DNA of 13,216 bases, from contig CAYIOA010000022.1 of NCBI GenBank assembly GCA_964364885.1, forward strand, positions 1 through 13,216, in the 5' to 3' direction. A model generated the notes under the pieces. The model did no database searches. It was not told the origin of the DNA and saw nothing but the letters and a program-made list of their open reading frames with translations. The stretch comes from UBA73 sp964364885. Lineage in GTDB: Archaea; Nanobdellota; Nanobdellia; Pacearchaeales; GW2011-AR1. Each line of letters begins with the position of its first letter. The stretch's first letter is position 1. Below, in pieces: positions 1-5,707 of this stretch. A program made the translations under genes and the position numbers.

Positions 1-56
1 TCCATAACAATTCAACTTAACAGCCCTTTTTAAACCTTAACAAAACTAAAATAACC

Positions 57-65
57 TTTAAATAA
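57..65 (+). promoter_or_regulatory. TATA-like box of serS
   Basis: TTTAAATAA is centred about 25 bases before the serS ATG. Archaeal TATA boxes lie about 25 bases before the transcription start, so the transcript should begin at or next to the ATG (leaderless). No Shine-Dalgarno sequence is seen in between. Positions 1-56 hold nothing else I recognise. Confidence 0.6.
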
Positions 66-85
66 TCCCTCTCCTTGAACATTCA

Positions 86-1369
86 ATGATAGACATAAAA
101 CTAATCCGAGAAAACCAGGGATTAATAAAAGAAAACATAAAAAAGAAGTTCCAGCTGGAAAAGCTTTCTCTTGTAGAAAAAATAGCCAAAAAAGATATTG
201 ATTGGAGAAATCTAAAAACGCGGACAGATAAACTCCGCCATGAAAGAAACAAAATATCAATAGAAATTTCAGAAGCGAAAAAAGCAGGTAAAAACACAAA
301 GCAATTAATGACAAGGGCGAAACAAATTCCTGAGAAAATTGCAGAGCTGGAAACAAAATCAGCGAAATTAGAATCCGAAATACATGAATTGTTAAAACGA
401 ATTCCCAACATAATTCATAAAAGCGTTCCTATAGGTAAAGACGCTTCAGAAAATGTCGTCAGAGAAGTAATTGGAAAACCAATTAAGCCATCATTTCAAA
501 TAAAAACCCACACAGAGCTTGCAGAATCCCTGGGCGTTGCAGATTTTGATACGTCAGCAAAAACTTCAGGAAACGGATTCTATTATTTAAAAGGAGATTT
601 AGCATTATTGAACATGGCTCTAATAAACTACGCAAGAACTTTTATGGTATCAAGAGGATATCAATATATTGAGCCACCATTAATGATAAGAAAAAACATT
701 CTAGAAGGAGTTTACTCCAATTCTGAAATACAGCAGATGGCTTACAAAATAGAAGGTGAAGACTTATACCTAATAGCAACATCAGAGCATCCAGTTATAG
801 GTATGTTTATCAACAAAATGCTAAATCATAAAGAACTGCCGATAAAAATAACTGGCTATTCCATGTGTTTCAGAAAAGAAATCGGCTCTCACGGCATTGA
901 TGAAAAGGGGCTATACCGGACTCATCAGTTCAACAAGCAGGAAATGGTCGTTATATGCAAGCCGGAAGAATCTTACAAATACTACAACGAACTTCTCTTG
1001 CTGTCAAAAGAATTATTCAAAAATCTTGAAATTCCAATCCGTGAAATAGAATCCTGCTCAGGCGACTTGGCAGACTTAAAAGCAAAGGGCGCTGATTTAG
1101 AAGCATGGTCTCCAAGACAGCAAAAATATTTTGAGATTACTTCTGTAACAAACATGGAAGAAGCCCAAGCAAGAAGATTAAACATAAAATTCATAGATGA
1201 AAAAAACAGCAAGAGATTCGTCCATACTCTCAACAACACGGCAATTGCCACATCAAGAGCGCTCGTAGCAATCCTGGAGAACCACCAGAACAAAGACGGT
1301 TCAATTAACATTCCAAAAGTCTTAATTCCATACATGAATGGCAAAAAACTGATTGAGAAAAAAAGATGA
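86..1369 (+). CDS. serS: Seryl-tRNA synthetase
   Basis: Charges tRNA-Ser with serine using ATP, in the cytoplasm. The 427-residue length is normal for the common (bacterial/eukaryotic-like) SerRS and not the zinc-dependent methanogen form. Residues 1-110 are the charged antiparallel coiled-coil arm that grips the tRNA long variable arm. The class II catalytic core follows: the serine-site TSE at 232-234, motif 2 from FRKE at 262 to LYRTHQF at 282 (Arg263), DLEAW at 337-341, and motif 3 at 381-399 with Arg391. The ATG is preferred because a TATA-like box lies about 25 bases upstream and the coiled coil begins directly after it. The 3' end overlaps the next gene by four bases (ATGA), so the two are probably cotranscribed. 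Confidence 0.97.
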   Translation: MIDIKLIRENQGLIKENIKKKFQLEKLSLVEKIAKKDIDWRNLKTRTDKLRHERNKISIEISEAKKAGKNTKQLMTRAKQIPEKIAELETKSAKLESEIHELLKRIPNIIHKSVPIGKDASENVVREVIGKPIKPSFQIKTHTELAESLGVADFDTSAKTSGNGFYYLKGDLALLNMALINYARTFMVSRGYQYIEPPLMIRKNILEGVYSNSEIQQMAYKIEGEDLYLIATSEHPVIGMFINKMLNHKELPIKITGYSMCFRKEIGSHGIDEKGLYRTHQFNKQEMVVICKPEESYKYYNELLLLSKELFKNLEIPIREIESCSGDLADLKAKGADLEAWSPRQQKYFEITSVTNMEEAQARRLNIKFIDEKNSKRFVHTLNNTAIATSRALVAILENHQNKDGSINIPKVLIPYMNGKKLIEKKR

Positions 1370-1758
1370 TAGAATTAGAAAAATTTTCAAAACCAGTGCT
1401 AAGAATTGCCATGAGTTTGGTCTTTCTTTATTTTGGATTTCAGCAGATTACTTCCCCCATTGAATGGAGTGGGTTCGTTCCAAACTATGCACTCGTATTT
1501 GGTATTGCTGCCGAAAAAATAGTTACCATAAACGCGCTTCTAGAATTAAGTTTAGGAACTTCATTATTGATAGGACTATTCACAAAATTTTCTTCTTTAA
1601 TTCTTTCGCTTCACTTATTCGGCATCGCATTCTCTTTAGGATTTAATGCTCTTGGAGTAAGAGACCTTGGCTTAGCTTTTGCAACACTCGTAGTTTTTAT
1701 GAACGGAACAGATAAGTTTTGTCTGGATAGAATATGGTTAAAAGATAAACAGGCATAA
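1366..1758 (+). CDS. DoxX-like integral membrane protein
   Basis: A 130-residue, very hydrophobic protein with about four membrane helices. It begins with the LRIAMSLVFLYFGFQQI pattern typical of the first helix of DoxX/DoxD-like proteins, and a second block around ALLELSLGTSLLIGLFTKF matches the E-x-x-x-G-x-x-L-x-x-G part of the family. Relatives of DoxD form part of thiosulfate:quinone oxidoreductase in Acidianus, and DoxX proteins elsewhere work in redox or thiol homeostasis. The substrate here is unknown. The ATG overlaps the serS stop (ATGA), so it should be translated from the serS transcript. A second DoxX-like gene lies at 3956-4351 on the other strand, and a cupredoxin gene follows this one directly. 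Confidence 0.82.
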   Translation: MIELEKFSKPVLRIAMSLVFLYFGFQQITSPIEWSGFVPNYALVFGIAAEKIVTINALLELSLGTSLLIGLFTKFSSLILSLHLFGIAFSLGFNALGVRDLGLAFATLVVFMNGTDKFCLDRIWLKDKQA

Positions 1759-1760
1759 AC

Positions 1761-1770
1761 TTTATATATC
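1761..1770 (+). promoter_or_regulatory. TATA-like box of the cupredoxin gene
   Basis: TTTATATATC is centred about 25 bases before the ATG at 1790, which fits a leaderless transcript separate from the serS-doxX unit. The box starts only two bases after the DoxX stop codon. Confidence 0.6.
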
Positions 1771-1789
1771 TATTTTATTTATTTGACGC

Positions 1790-2209
1790 ATGAATAAATT
1801 ATTAGTCAGTTTAATCGCTTTGTTAACAGTTGGAATCGGAATTTTTTTCATTCTATCAAACTCCAATTCGGATAATTCAGATATCACGGGCAATACTGTT
1901 AACAATCCGAAAAATATTAATATGAAAACATTTGTTGTTGACAGCGCCAATCTAAGATTCTATATTGACGGCATTGAAAATCCAGACATTAAAATAAAGC
2001 AAGGAGACAAAGTTAGAATTGAGTTCACAAGCAGTGAAGGATTTCATGACTGGGTTGTTGATGAGTTTAATGCAAGAACAGAAAAAATTAACGCAGGCGG
2101 CTCTTCCTCTGTAGAATTTGTTGCAGACAAAAAAGGGACATTCGAATATTATTGCAGTGTAGGACAGCACAAGGCAAAAGGAATGAAAGGCAATTTAATT
2201 ATTGAATAA
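1790..2209 (+). CDS. Membrane-anchored cupredoxin (type 1 copper protein)
   Basis: A 139-residue predicted small blue copper protein. Residues 4-22 form one hydrophobic N-terminal helix (anchor or signal), followed by a Ser/Asn-rich linker to about 45 and a beta-rich cupredoxin fold to the end. Copper ligands can be placed as His86 (in FHDW), Cys122, His127 and Met132, with the last three in the CSVGQHKAKGM segment. A single Cys fits a type 1 mononuclear site and argues against a binuclear CuA centre. Cupredoxins carry single electrons on the outer face of the membrane. There is no lipobox Cys, so anchoring should be by the helix. Two DoxX-like genes and an NDH-like flavoprotein are nearby, suggesting a shared redox role, but partners are inferred only from proximity. 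Confidence 0.88.
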   Translation: MNKLLVSLIALLTVGIGIFFILSNSNSDNSDITGNTVNNPKNINMKTFVVDSANLRFYIDGIENPDIKIKQGDKVRIEFTSSEGFHDWVVDEFNARTEKINAGGSSSVEFVADKKGTFEYYCSVGQHKAKGMKGNLIIE

Positions 2210-2463
2210 GTGAAACTCTCCACAGCAAGCCATAGGACATCTAAAAAATTAACTTCGATTGGTATCCCTTTCTTCCTTGACTTTTTGATATATTTTCTAA
2301 AAAAACAAAATGATATTTTATTTTGAATACTTTATGTGATGATATTACAAGTTCGATCATGCAAAAGTCATGTTCTACAGACTTATAGTTTTATCCCTAC
2401 AGCAAACTATAGATATTACGAAAGAATAAACATAAAAATATTATAAAAAATTATTTTATCTTT
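2210..2463. other. Intergenic region between convergent genes
   Basis: This 254-base AT-rich stretch lies between the 3' ends of the cupredoxin gene (plus) and the 49-residue membrane protein gene (minus). I find no convincing ORF, tRNA or box C/D pattern. It holds T-runs on both strands (near 2281-2300 on plus, 2430-2460 on minus) that could serve as archaeal terminators. It also has one 7-bp inverted repeat, ATAGTTT at 2385-2391 with AAACTAT at 2404-2410. Confidence 0.4.
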
Positions 2464-2613
2464 TTACTTTCCAGCAAAAGATACAATTCCCCAAATCAGT
2501 GCAATAGCTGCCCAGACGTAATGCAAATAGCTAGGTAATGTAAGCACCTGTGTTAATGCAATTAGAATAGCAAGCAGTATTGCTCCGCCACCCATGATTG
2601 TTTTTGATACCAT
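2464..2613 (-). CDS. Small two-helix membrane protein (49 aa)
   Basis: A short gene supported by its start site. ATG at 2613 is preceded by a strong Shine-Dalgarno (AAAAGGAGGTG) with seven bases of spacing. The 49-residue product starts MVSKTIMGGGAILLAIL and ends WGIVSFAGK. It has a first hydrophobic helix at about 8-24, a short loop with Pro and His around 27-31, and a second helix at about 32-46 containing two Trp. It has no Cys and no recognisable catalytic motif. It sits downstream of the NDH-like gene on the same strand, with a hairpin array between, and has its own TATA-like box inside a palindrome. Function unknown; a small subunit or regulator of the neighbouring membrane redox proteins is possible but not shown. 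Confidence 0.75.
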   Translation of the reverse strand: MVSKTIMGGGAILLAILIALTQVLTLPSYLHYVWAAIALIWGIVSFAGK

Positions 2614-2620
2614 CACTTTC

Positions 2621-2630
2621 ACCTCCTTTT
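2621..2630 (-). promoter_or_regulatory. Strong Shine-Dalgarno for the 49-aa gene
   Basis: On the minus strand this reads AAAAGGAGGT, seven bases before the ATG at 2613. It is unusual here because most genes in the window lack such a site and look leaderless. It is the main evidence that the small ORF is translated. Confidence 0.75.
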
Positions 2631-2643
2631 ACTAAATACCAAT

Positions 2644-2675
2644 AGCAAACATTATTATTAAATGTTTTGTTTGCT
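2644..2675 (-). promoter_or_regulatory. Palindrome over the TATA-like box of the 49-aa gene
   Basis: AGCAAACA at 2644-2651 is exactly inverted as TGTTTGCT at 2668-2675. Between the arms lies an AT-only box reading TTTAATAATAA on the minus strand (2652-2662). That box would place transcription start near 2634, just ahead of the Shine-Dalgarno. The longer right arm AATGTTTGCT on the minus strand can also pair with the left arm across a 4-base bulge. A dyad around a TATA box fits an operator for a repressor that blocks TBP; a hairpin in the preceding transcript is the alternative. Confidence 0.45.
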
Positions 2676-2740
2676 AGTTTAAGCAAAAAACCCCAAAAAT
2701 TCTTTTATCATTAGGTACTCAGACAAACCTCTTTTATTAA

Positions 2741-2876
2741 AAAGTCCTTGTATGTTATTCCACACTAAAGTGTGGAGTTTGTTTGGACTCATCAAAGTCC
2801 ATAGGACTTTGAGTGCCGTCAAGAATCCGACTTTGGAGGATTCTTGAGGTTTGGATGTCCAAAGCAACTTTGGCAT
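2741..2876 (-). repeat. Hairpin array A, 3' of the NDH-like gene
   Basis: Read from the NDH stop on the minus strand, four structures follow. (1) CCAAAG-loop-CTTTGG at 2859-2873. (2) A perfect 10-bp stem, TCAAGAATCC at 2819-2828 with GGATTCTTGA at 2838-2847. (3) A perfect 8-bp stem, CAAAGTCC at 2793-2800 with GGACTTTG at 2804-2811. (4) A terminal module at 2743-2789: AGTCC pairs with GGACT around the hairpin CCACACT/AGTGTGG (2760-2775). Plus-strand AGTTTGTTTGGA at 2776-2787 recurs exactly in array B. The array starts within ten bases of the NDH stop and ends in a T-run on the minus strand. A 65-codon ORF across it is explained by the repeats and is not called. Confidence 0.7.
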
Positions 2877-2882
2877 TAAAAT

Positions 2883-3920
2883 TTACAAACGCATCTTCAT
2901 CATCTCCAGTTTTTCAACAAGCATCTTTACAACCGCCGGCAAAAATCCTCTAAGAATAAAATTCTTGTAAGTAAGAATGCCTTTATATTTTCCAAGACTA
3001 ATAACCATCGGAGTTCGCTCAGAATGATACTCCCTCAATTTCTTGCCAGACTCCAAAGCAAGAATATTTTTAACAACTATGTGCCCTTGTTTTATTGCAT
3101 TCTGCGCAGTTTTCTCAACAGCCCGGTCATTTATATCTCCTGCAGAAAAAATATTCTCCTTTCCAATTAGCTGCAAATAACTATTAACCTTAATCTGATT
3201 CTTCTCATTTAGATATTTTTTAAATCCTCCCTTAATAAACTTAAAATTAGGTGTTATTCCGGTGCATAAAAAAGCAATGTCAACTCTGAACTCATTTCCC
3301 TTATCGCTGATATAAACTCCTTTCTGGCTATCAACAATTTTCTCATTAAACAAAATGCTAACCCCTTTTTTTCTCAGATATTTTTCAGCGTAATTAATTG
3401 CCTTAAAATGATTCCGTTCTATTAGTTCATCTTTGGCATGAACAATCGTTATTTTCTTTTCTTGCCCATATTTCCAGCAAATCTCTCCAGCCAGCTCAAC
3501 ACCAACCAATCCTCCCCCGATAATCAATATCCTCTCTGCCCTGCGCAACTCATCATAACAATCTCTCAAATGTTGTGCTCTTGTCGCGCTCACCAAATTA
3601 GATTCTTTAATAGGAGTGTTATAGCTAGAGCCAGAGCAAATAATCAAATAATCAAAAGGAATTTTTTTCTTGCCAATAAAAACACTTTGCTCATTCAACT
3701 CAGAAATCTCTCCGATAATAACCTTAGCCCTCTTCAGGTAATGCCTATGCAAAATCTGAATATTCCCTGTATGCCTCGGCTCAACAATAGTCCTCAAAAT
3801 TCCGGGAGTAAACTCGAAATAATCTTTTGTATCAACCAAACTAACATTAAAATACTTTTCAAGTTTTCTAGCAGCATGAGCTCCTGCGAATCCACCACCA
3901 ATTACAACTATCTTCTTCAT
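2883..3920 (-). CDS. FSP1/NDH-2-like FAD-dependent NAD(P)H oxidoreductase
   Basis: A 345-residue two-dinucleotide-fold flavoprotein. FAD is bound by GGGFAG at 8-13 after a first beta strand; NAD(P)H by GGGLVG at 135-140; the second FAD contact is AGD at 260-262. The segment YFEFTPGILR at 34-43 resembles the AIF/FSP1 (AMID) and NDH-2 branch, which passes electrons from NAD(P)H to quinones or other acceptors. The CxxC of disulfide reductases is missing, so a thioredoxin- or lipoamide-type reaction is unlikely. A hydrophobic, basic C-terminus (about 320-345) could associate with the membrane. It lies 35 bases downstream of a DoxX-like gene on the same strand, so cotranscription is likely, and hairpin array A begins directly after its stop. 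The acceptor in this organism is unknown. Confidence 0.88.
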   Translation of the reverse strand: MKKIVVIGGGFAGAHAARKLEKYFNVSLVDTKDYFEFTPGILRTIVEPRHTGNIQILHRHYLKRAKVIIGEISELNEQSVFIGKKKIPFDYLIICSGSSYNTPIKESNLVSATRAQHLRDCYDELRRAERILIIGGGLVGVELAGEICWKYGQEKKITIVHAKDELIERNHFKAINYAEKYLRKKGVSILFNEKIVDSQKGVYISDKGNEFRVDIAFLCTGITPNFKFIKGGFKKYLNEKNQIKVNSYLQLIGKENIFSAGDINDRAVEKTAQNAIKQGHIVVKNILALESGKKLREYHSERTPMVISLGKYKGILTYKNFILRGFLPAVVKMLVEKLEMMKMRL

Positions 3921-3955
3921 TTTAAAATAAAAACTAATTAAAAGGAAATTAAATT

Positions 3956-4351
3956 TTAATTCTTATCAACTGCCCATGCTCCTGCTCCTGTTAAAAAAAT
4001 ATTAATCAATCCCGCAATTCCGATTAAATGAAACAATACATTCAACAAAGTCATAGGATTCTCCATACTAACAGCAGGAATGTGGACTATTAATGTCGCA
4101 ACAATTAATATAATAATCAGGGGCCAAGTAGTATACTTAACTTTCCATCCGACTAAAAGCGCAAGCCCGAATATTATTTCAGATAACAATACTATCCATC
4201 CAAAAAAACTAGCAGCAGGAAAACCTAAACCGCTAAGCATTCCAATAATGCCTGCAGGATTAATCAATTTCCCAATTCCAGGCACAATAAAAAGAGCTGC
4301 TAAAAACACCCGCAAAATAGTCGCCCCGTACTGAGCATTTCTACCTTCCAT
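3956..4351 (-). CDS. DoxX-like integral membrane protein (second copy)
   Basis: A 131-residue protein with four predicted membrane helices, at about 10-28, 45-66, 73-92 and 100-122. The first helix carries LRVFLAALFIVPGIGKLINP, close to the DoxX consensus, and the second has the E-x-x-x-G-x-A-L-L-x-G pattern. It is a separate subgroup from the copy at 1366-1758: similarity between them looks limited to these family positions. The ATG at 4351 is fixed by AAAGGAGG on the minus strand about eight bases before it. It precedes the FSP1/NDH-2-like gene by 35 bases, so the two probably act together in membrane redox chemistry or quinone handling; this is inferred from context. Confidence 0.85.
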   Translation of the reverse strand: MEGRNAQYGATILRVFLAALFIVPGIGKLINPAGIIGMLSGLGFPAASFFGWIVLLSEIIFGLALLVGWKVKYTTWPLIIILIVATLIVHIPAVSMENPMTLLNVLFHLIGIAGLINIFLTGAGAWAVDKN

Positions 4352-4359
4352 TTTCCATT

Positions 4360-4368
4360 CCTCCTTTC
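4360..4368 (-). promoter_or_regulatory. Strong Shine-Dalgarno for the second DoxX gene
   Basis: Minus-strand GAAAGGAGG lies just before the ATG at 4351. It decides the start and, with the 49-aa gene, is one of only two strong ribosome binding sites in the window. Confidence 0.7.
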
Positions 4369-4388
4369 ACTTTCTCTATTCCAATTAA

Positions 4389-4421
4389 CATATATTAGCT
4401 CGCAATGAAAAGTATTTAAAT
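4389..4421 (-). promoter_or_regulatory. TATA-like elements of the DoxX-NDH unit
   Basis: Two AT boxes read on the minus strand: AATATATG around 4390-4396 and TTTAAATAC around 4413-4421. The distal box would give a start near 4392 and a 40-base leader carrying the Shine-Dalgarno. The proximal one would start next to it. I cannot tell which is used. Confidence 0.4.
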
Positions 4422-4466
4422 TATTACATTCTCTGACTTAACAATTTCAGAAATAGCCACTATATC

Positions 4467-4646
4467 AAAAAATCCTCATGTTTTACTACGGACTGAAGTC
4501 CGCAGTTTGTTTGGATTTTTGGATGCAAGAAAATTCTTGTTTCAAAATAGAATTTTCTGCACAGAGAATTATATTATTCAGCAATTCTCTTGTGTCCAAG
4601 ATTCTCCACGTAATAAAGTGCGTGGTTTGTCAAGAATCTTGGCATC
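4467..4646 (-). repeat. Hairpin array B, 3' of the Fcf1-like PIN gene
   Basis: Read from the PIN stop on the minus strand, after a T-run. (1) A nested structure: CCAAGATTCT (4596-4605) pairs with AGAATCTTGG (4633-4642) around the hairpin CCACG/CGTGG (4606-4625). (2) CACAGAGAATT (4560-4570) pairs with AATTCTCTTGTG (4583-4594), one base bulged. (3) TGCAAGAAAATTC (4524-4536) pairs with GAATTTTCTGCA (4550-4561), one base bulged. (4) A terminal module: AAAAATCC (4468-4475) pairs with GGATTTTT (4513-4520) around CGGACT/AGTCCG (4489-4502), with AGTTTGTTTGGA at 4504-4515 identical to array A. The order, three stems then the module then a T-run, is the same as in A. Both arrays begin near the upstream stop with TTGGCATYAAAA (plus strand). 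Confidence 0.72.
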
Positions 4647-4662
4647 AAAAAAAGAGATATAT

Positions 4663-5034
4663 CTAATCCCTCTCAACCTGAACTCGCTTCGCAGAACTCA
4701 AAATACCTATTTTATTAGGAATCTGCCTTTTTATTTCTCTATCCAATGTAGCAATATAAATTCCGCTCTTTCCCTTAAGTATAAGCCCTTCATCAACACT
4801 CCTTCTTCCAAGTTTTGTATGTTTAACCTTTCCTTTCTGAAACAATTCAAGAGCAACATCAATCACAACTCTTTCTTCATGAGATATTTTATTGCTCACC
4901 CTCAAATCCTTTAATTCCTGATAAACTTCTCTTGGAATAACCGACTTAAACCCCATCTCCTCTAACTGCCCCAAAAAGTCAATTTTCTTCATCAAGCAGG
5001 AGATTATAAAATTCGTGTCTAGCAGAACTTCCAT
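4663..5034 (-). CDS. Fcf1/Utp23-like PIN-domain ribonuclease
   Basis: A compact 123-residue single PIN domain. Acidic residues for two-metal catalysis can be placed as Asp6 (LLDTNFI), Glu40 (in REVYQEL), Asp81 (SVDEG) and Asp98 (ATLDRE). Overall layout and the ATLDREIKRQIP segment match the archaeal Fcf1-like family, whose eukaryotic relative cuts pre-rRNA; small VapC toxins are the alternative. No antitoxin gene is adjacent, which favours a housekeeping RNA role. The frame is open two codons further to a TTG at 5040. The ATG at 5034 is preferred because a TATA-like box lies about 25 bases upstream and hydrophobic strand 1 starts right after it. Hairpin array B follows the stop within about 20 bases. 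Confidence 0.8.
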   Translation of the reverse strand: MEVLLDTNFIISCLMKKIDFLGQLEEMGFKSVIPREVYQELKDLRVSNKISHEERVVIDVALELFQKGKVKHTKLGRRSVDEGLILKGKSGIYIATLDREIKRQIPNKIGILSSAKRVQVERD

Positions 5035-5054
5035 AATCAATACAAGAATAACTG

Positions 5055-5066
5055 ATATTTAATATT
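5055..5066 (-). promoter_or_regulatory. TATA-like box of the Fcf1-like gene
   Basis: The minus strand reads AAATATTAAATAT across the upstream gene's stop, centred about 25 bases before the ATG at 5034. This suggests a separate leaderless transcript for the PIN gene. Confidence 0.45.
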
Positions 5067-5068
5067 TC

Positions 5069-5608
5069 CTATTTTATAACTCTCTCACTCAGAGGAACAA
5101 TCTTTGCAGCTTCTTTAATAGCAGAATAAACTCTGAACAGTGGATCAACAAATATTCCAGATATTTGTTCAGAAGAAAATAATGCTGCTTCAACTAATAA
5201 AAGGGCATAACCTGCACGGTCCTTAAAATAAAATTCATTCTCAGAGGTTATACAAGAGACATATTTATCAGAATTTTCAACCATTTCGTTCCCTCTTTCA
5301 AAACTCCCCTCAGTCACATATGGCAAAATTAAAGAAGGAGTATTCCTTCTTCCTTGCAAAGCTAGCAGTTTATAACTATCTACAAAGAAATTAACAGAAA
5401 TTATCTTTGCATCTTTCGGGAGGTCAGATTCTTCTATATCATCCAACAAACAATTCCACAAAAAATCATTTTCTTCAAGAAAAATATTCTCCAAATAAGA
5501 AATTTCTCCTCTCTTTAACCTGCAATCTTCTTCATAAACATCCCTAGCGTGTTTTTCAATAGTCCTCTTATCAACTATCGGCATCCCTTCAGGCGTATAT
5601 CCTTTCAT
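5069..5608 (-). CDS. Hypothetical protein (about 179 aa)
   Basis: I do not recognise this protein. It is a soluble, mixed alpha/beta sequence with an acidic N-terminal half (a helix around RTIEKHARDVYEEDCRLKRG, then an acidic stretch through LLDDIEESDLPKDAK) and a C-terminal half containing FYFKDRAGYALLLVEAALFSSEQI. There are no membrane helices, Cys pairs or signal peptide. The frame is open to a TTG at 5656 (195 residues). I prefer the ATG at 5608 because TTTAAAAA on the minus strand lies about 25 bases ahead of it, the spacing seen at most genes here, and the extra 16 residues are a low-complexity basic stretch. It is followed by the Fcf1-like PIN gene on the same strand, 34 bases away. 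Confidence 0.65.
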   Translation of the reverse strand: MKGYTPEGMPIVDKRTIEKHARDVYEEDCRLKRGEISYLENIFLEENDFLWNCLLDDIEESDLPKDAKIISVNFFVDSYKLLALQGRRNTPSLILPYVTEGSFERGNEMVENSDKYVSCITSENEFYFKDRAGYALLLVEAALFSSEQISGIFVDPLFRVYSAIKEAAKIVPLSERVIK

Positions 5609-5630
5609 CAAACTAGATTTTATTTTGGTT

Positions 5631-5637
5631 TTTAAAT
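5631..5637 (-). promoter_or_regulatory. TATA-like box of the hypothetical gene
   Basis: The minus strand reads GATTTAAAAACC here, centred 25-26 bases before the ATG at 5608. This favours that start over the in-frame TTG at 5656, which would lie upstream of the box. Confidence 0.45.
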
Positions 5638-5672
5638 CTTTAGTGCATCTAAGCAATCAACACACTATCCCC

Positions 5673-5686
5673 TATAAATTTTTAAA
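5673..5686 (+). promoter_or_regulatory. TATA-like box of the SDR gene
   Basis: TATAAATTTTTAAA; its TTTTTAAA half is centred about 26 bases before the ATG at 5708, fitting a leaderless transcript. It is divergent from the hypothetical gene's promoter about 45 bases away. Confidence 0.55.
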
Positions 5687-5707
5687 CATCTCGCCCATAA
5701 AAGCTCC

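Noticed and set aside
2336..2420. TGATGA near 2338, as a possible box C of a C/D guide RNA
   Set aside because: No D box (CTGA) at proper spacing and no inner C'/D' pair follow, so a guide RNA is not supported.
2710..2800. TGATGA and CTGA on the minus strand in array A, as a C/D sRNA
   Set aside because: The boxes are over 70 bases apart and the TGATGA is part of the palindromic CAAAGTCC stem, so the match is probably incidental.
2679..2876. A 65-codon ORF on the minus strand through hairpin array A
   Set aside because: It consists almost wholly of inverted repeats, starts close to the NDH stop, has no supporting start signal, and its product has no protein-like pattern. The hairpins explain the sequence better.
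4478..4914. Two plus-strand ORFs (62 and 135 codons) through array B and antisense to the Fcf1-like gene
   Set aside because: They run through palindromes and then the reverse strand of a well-supported PIN gene. No TATA box or Shine-Dalgarno fits their starts.
5609..5656. TTG start at 5656 for the hypothetical minus-strand gene
   Set aside because: The TATA-like box at 5631-5637 lies downstream of this TTG and at the right distance from the ATG at 5608, so the shorter form is preferred.
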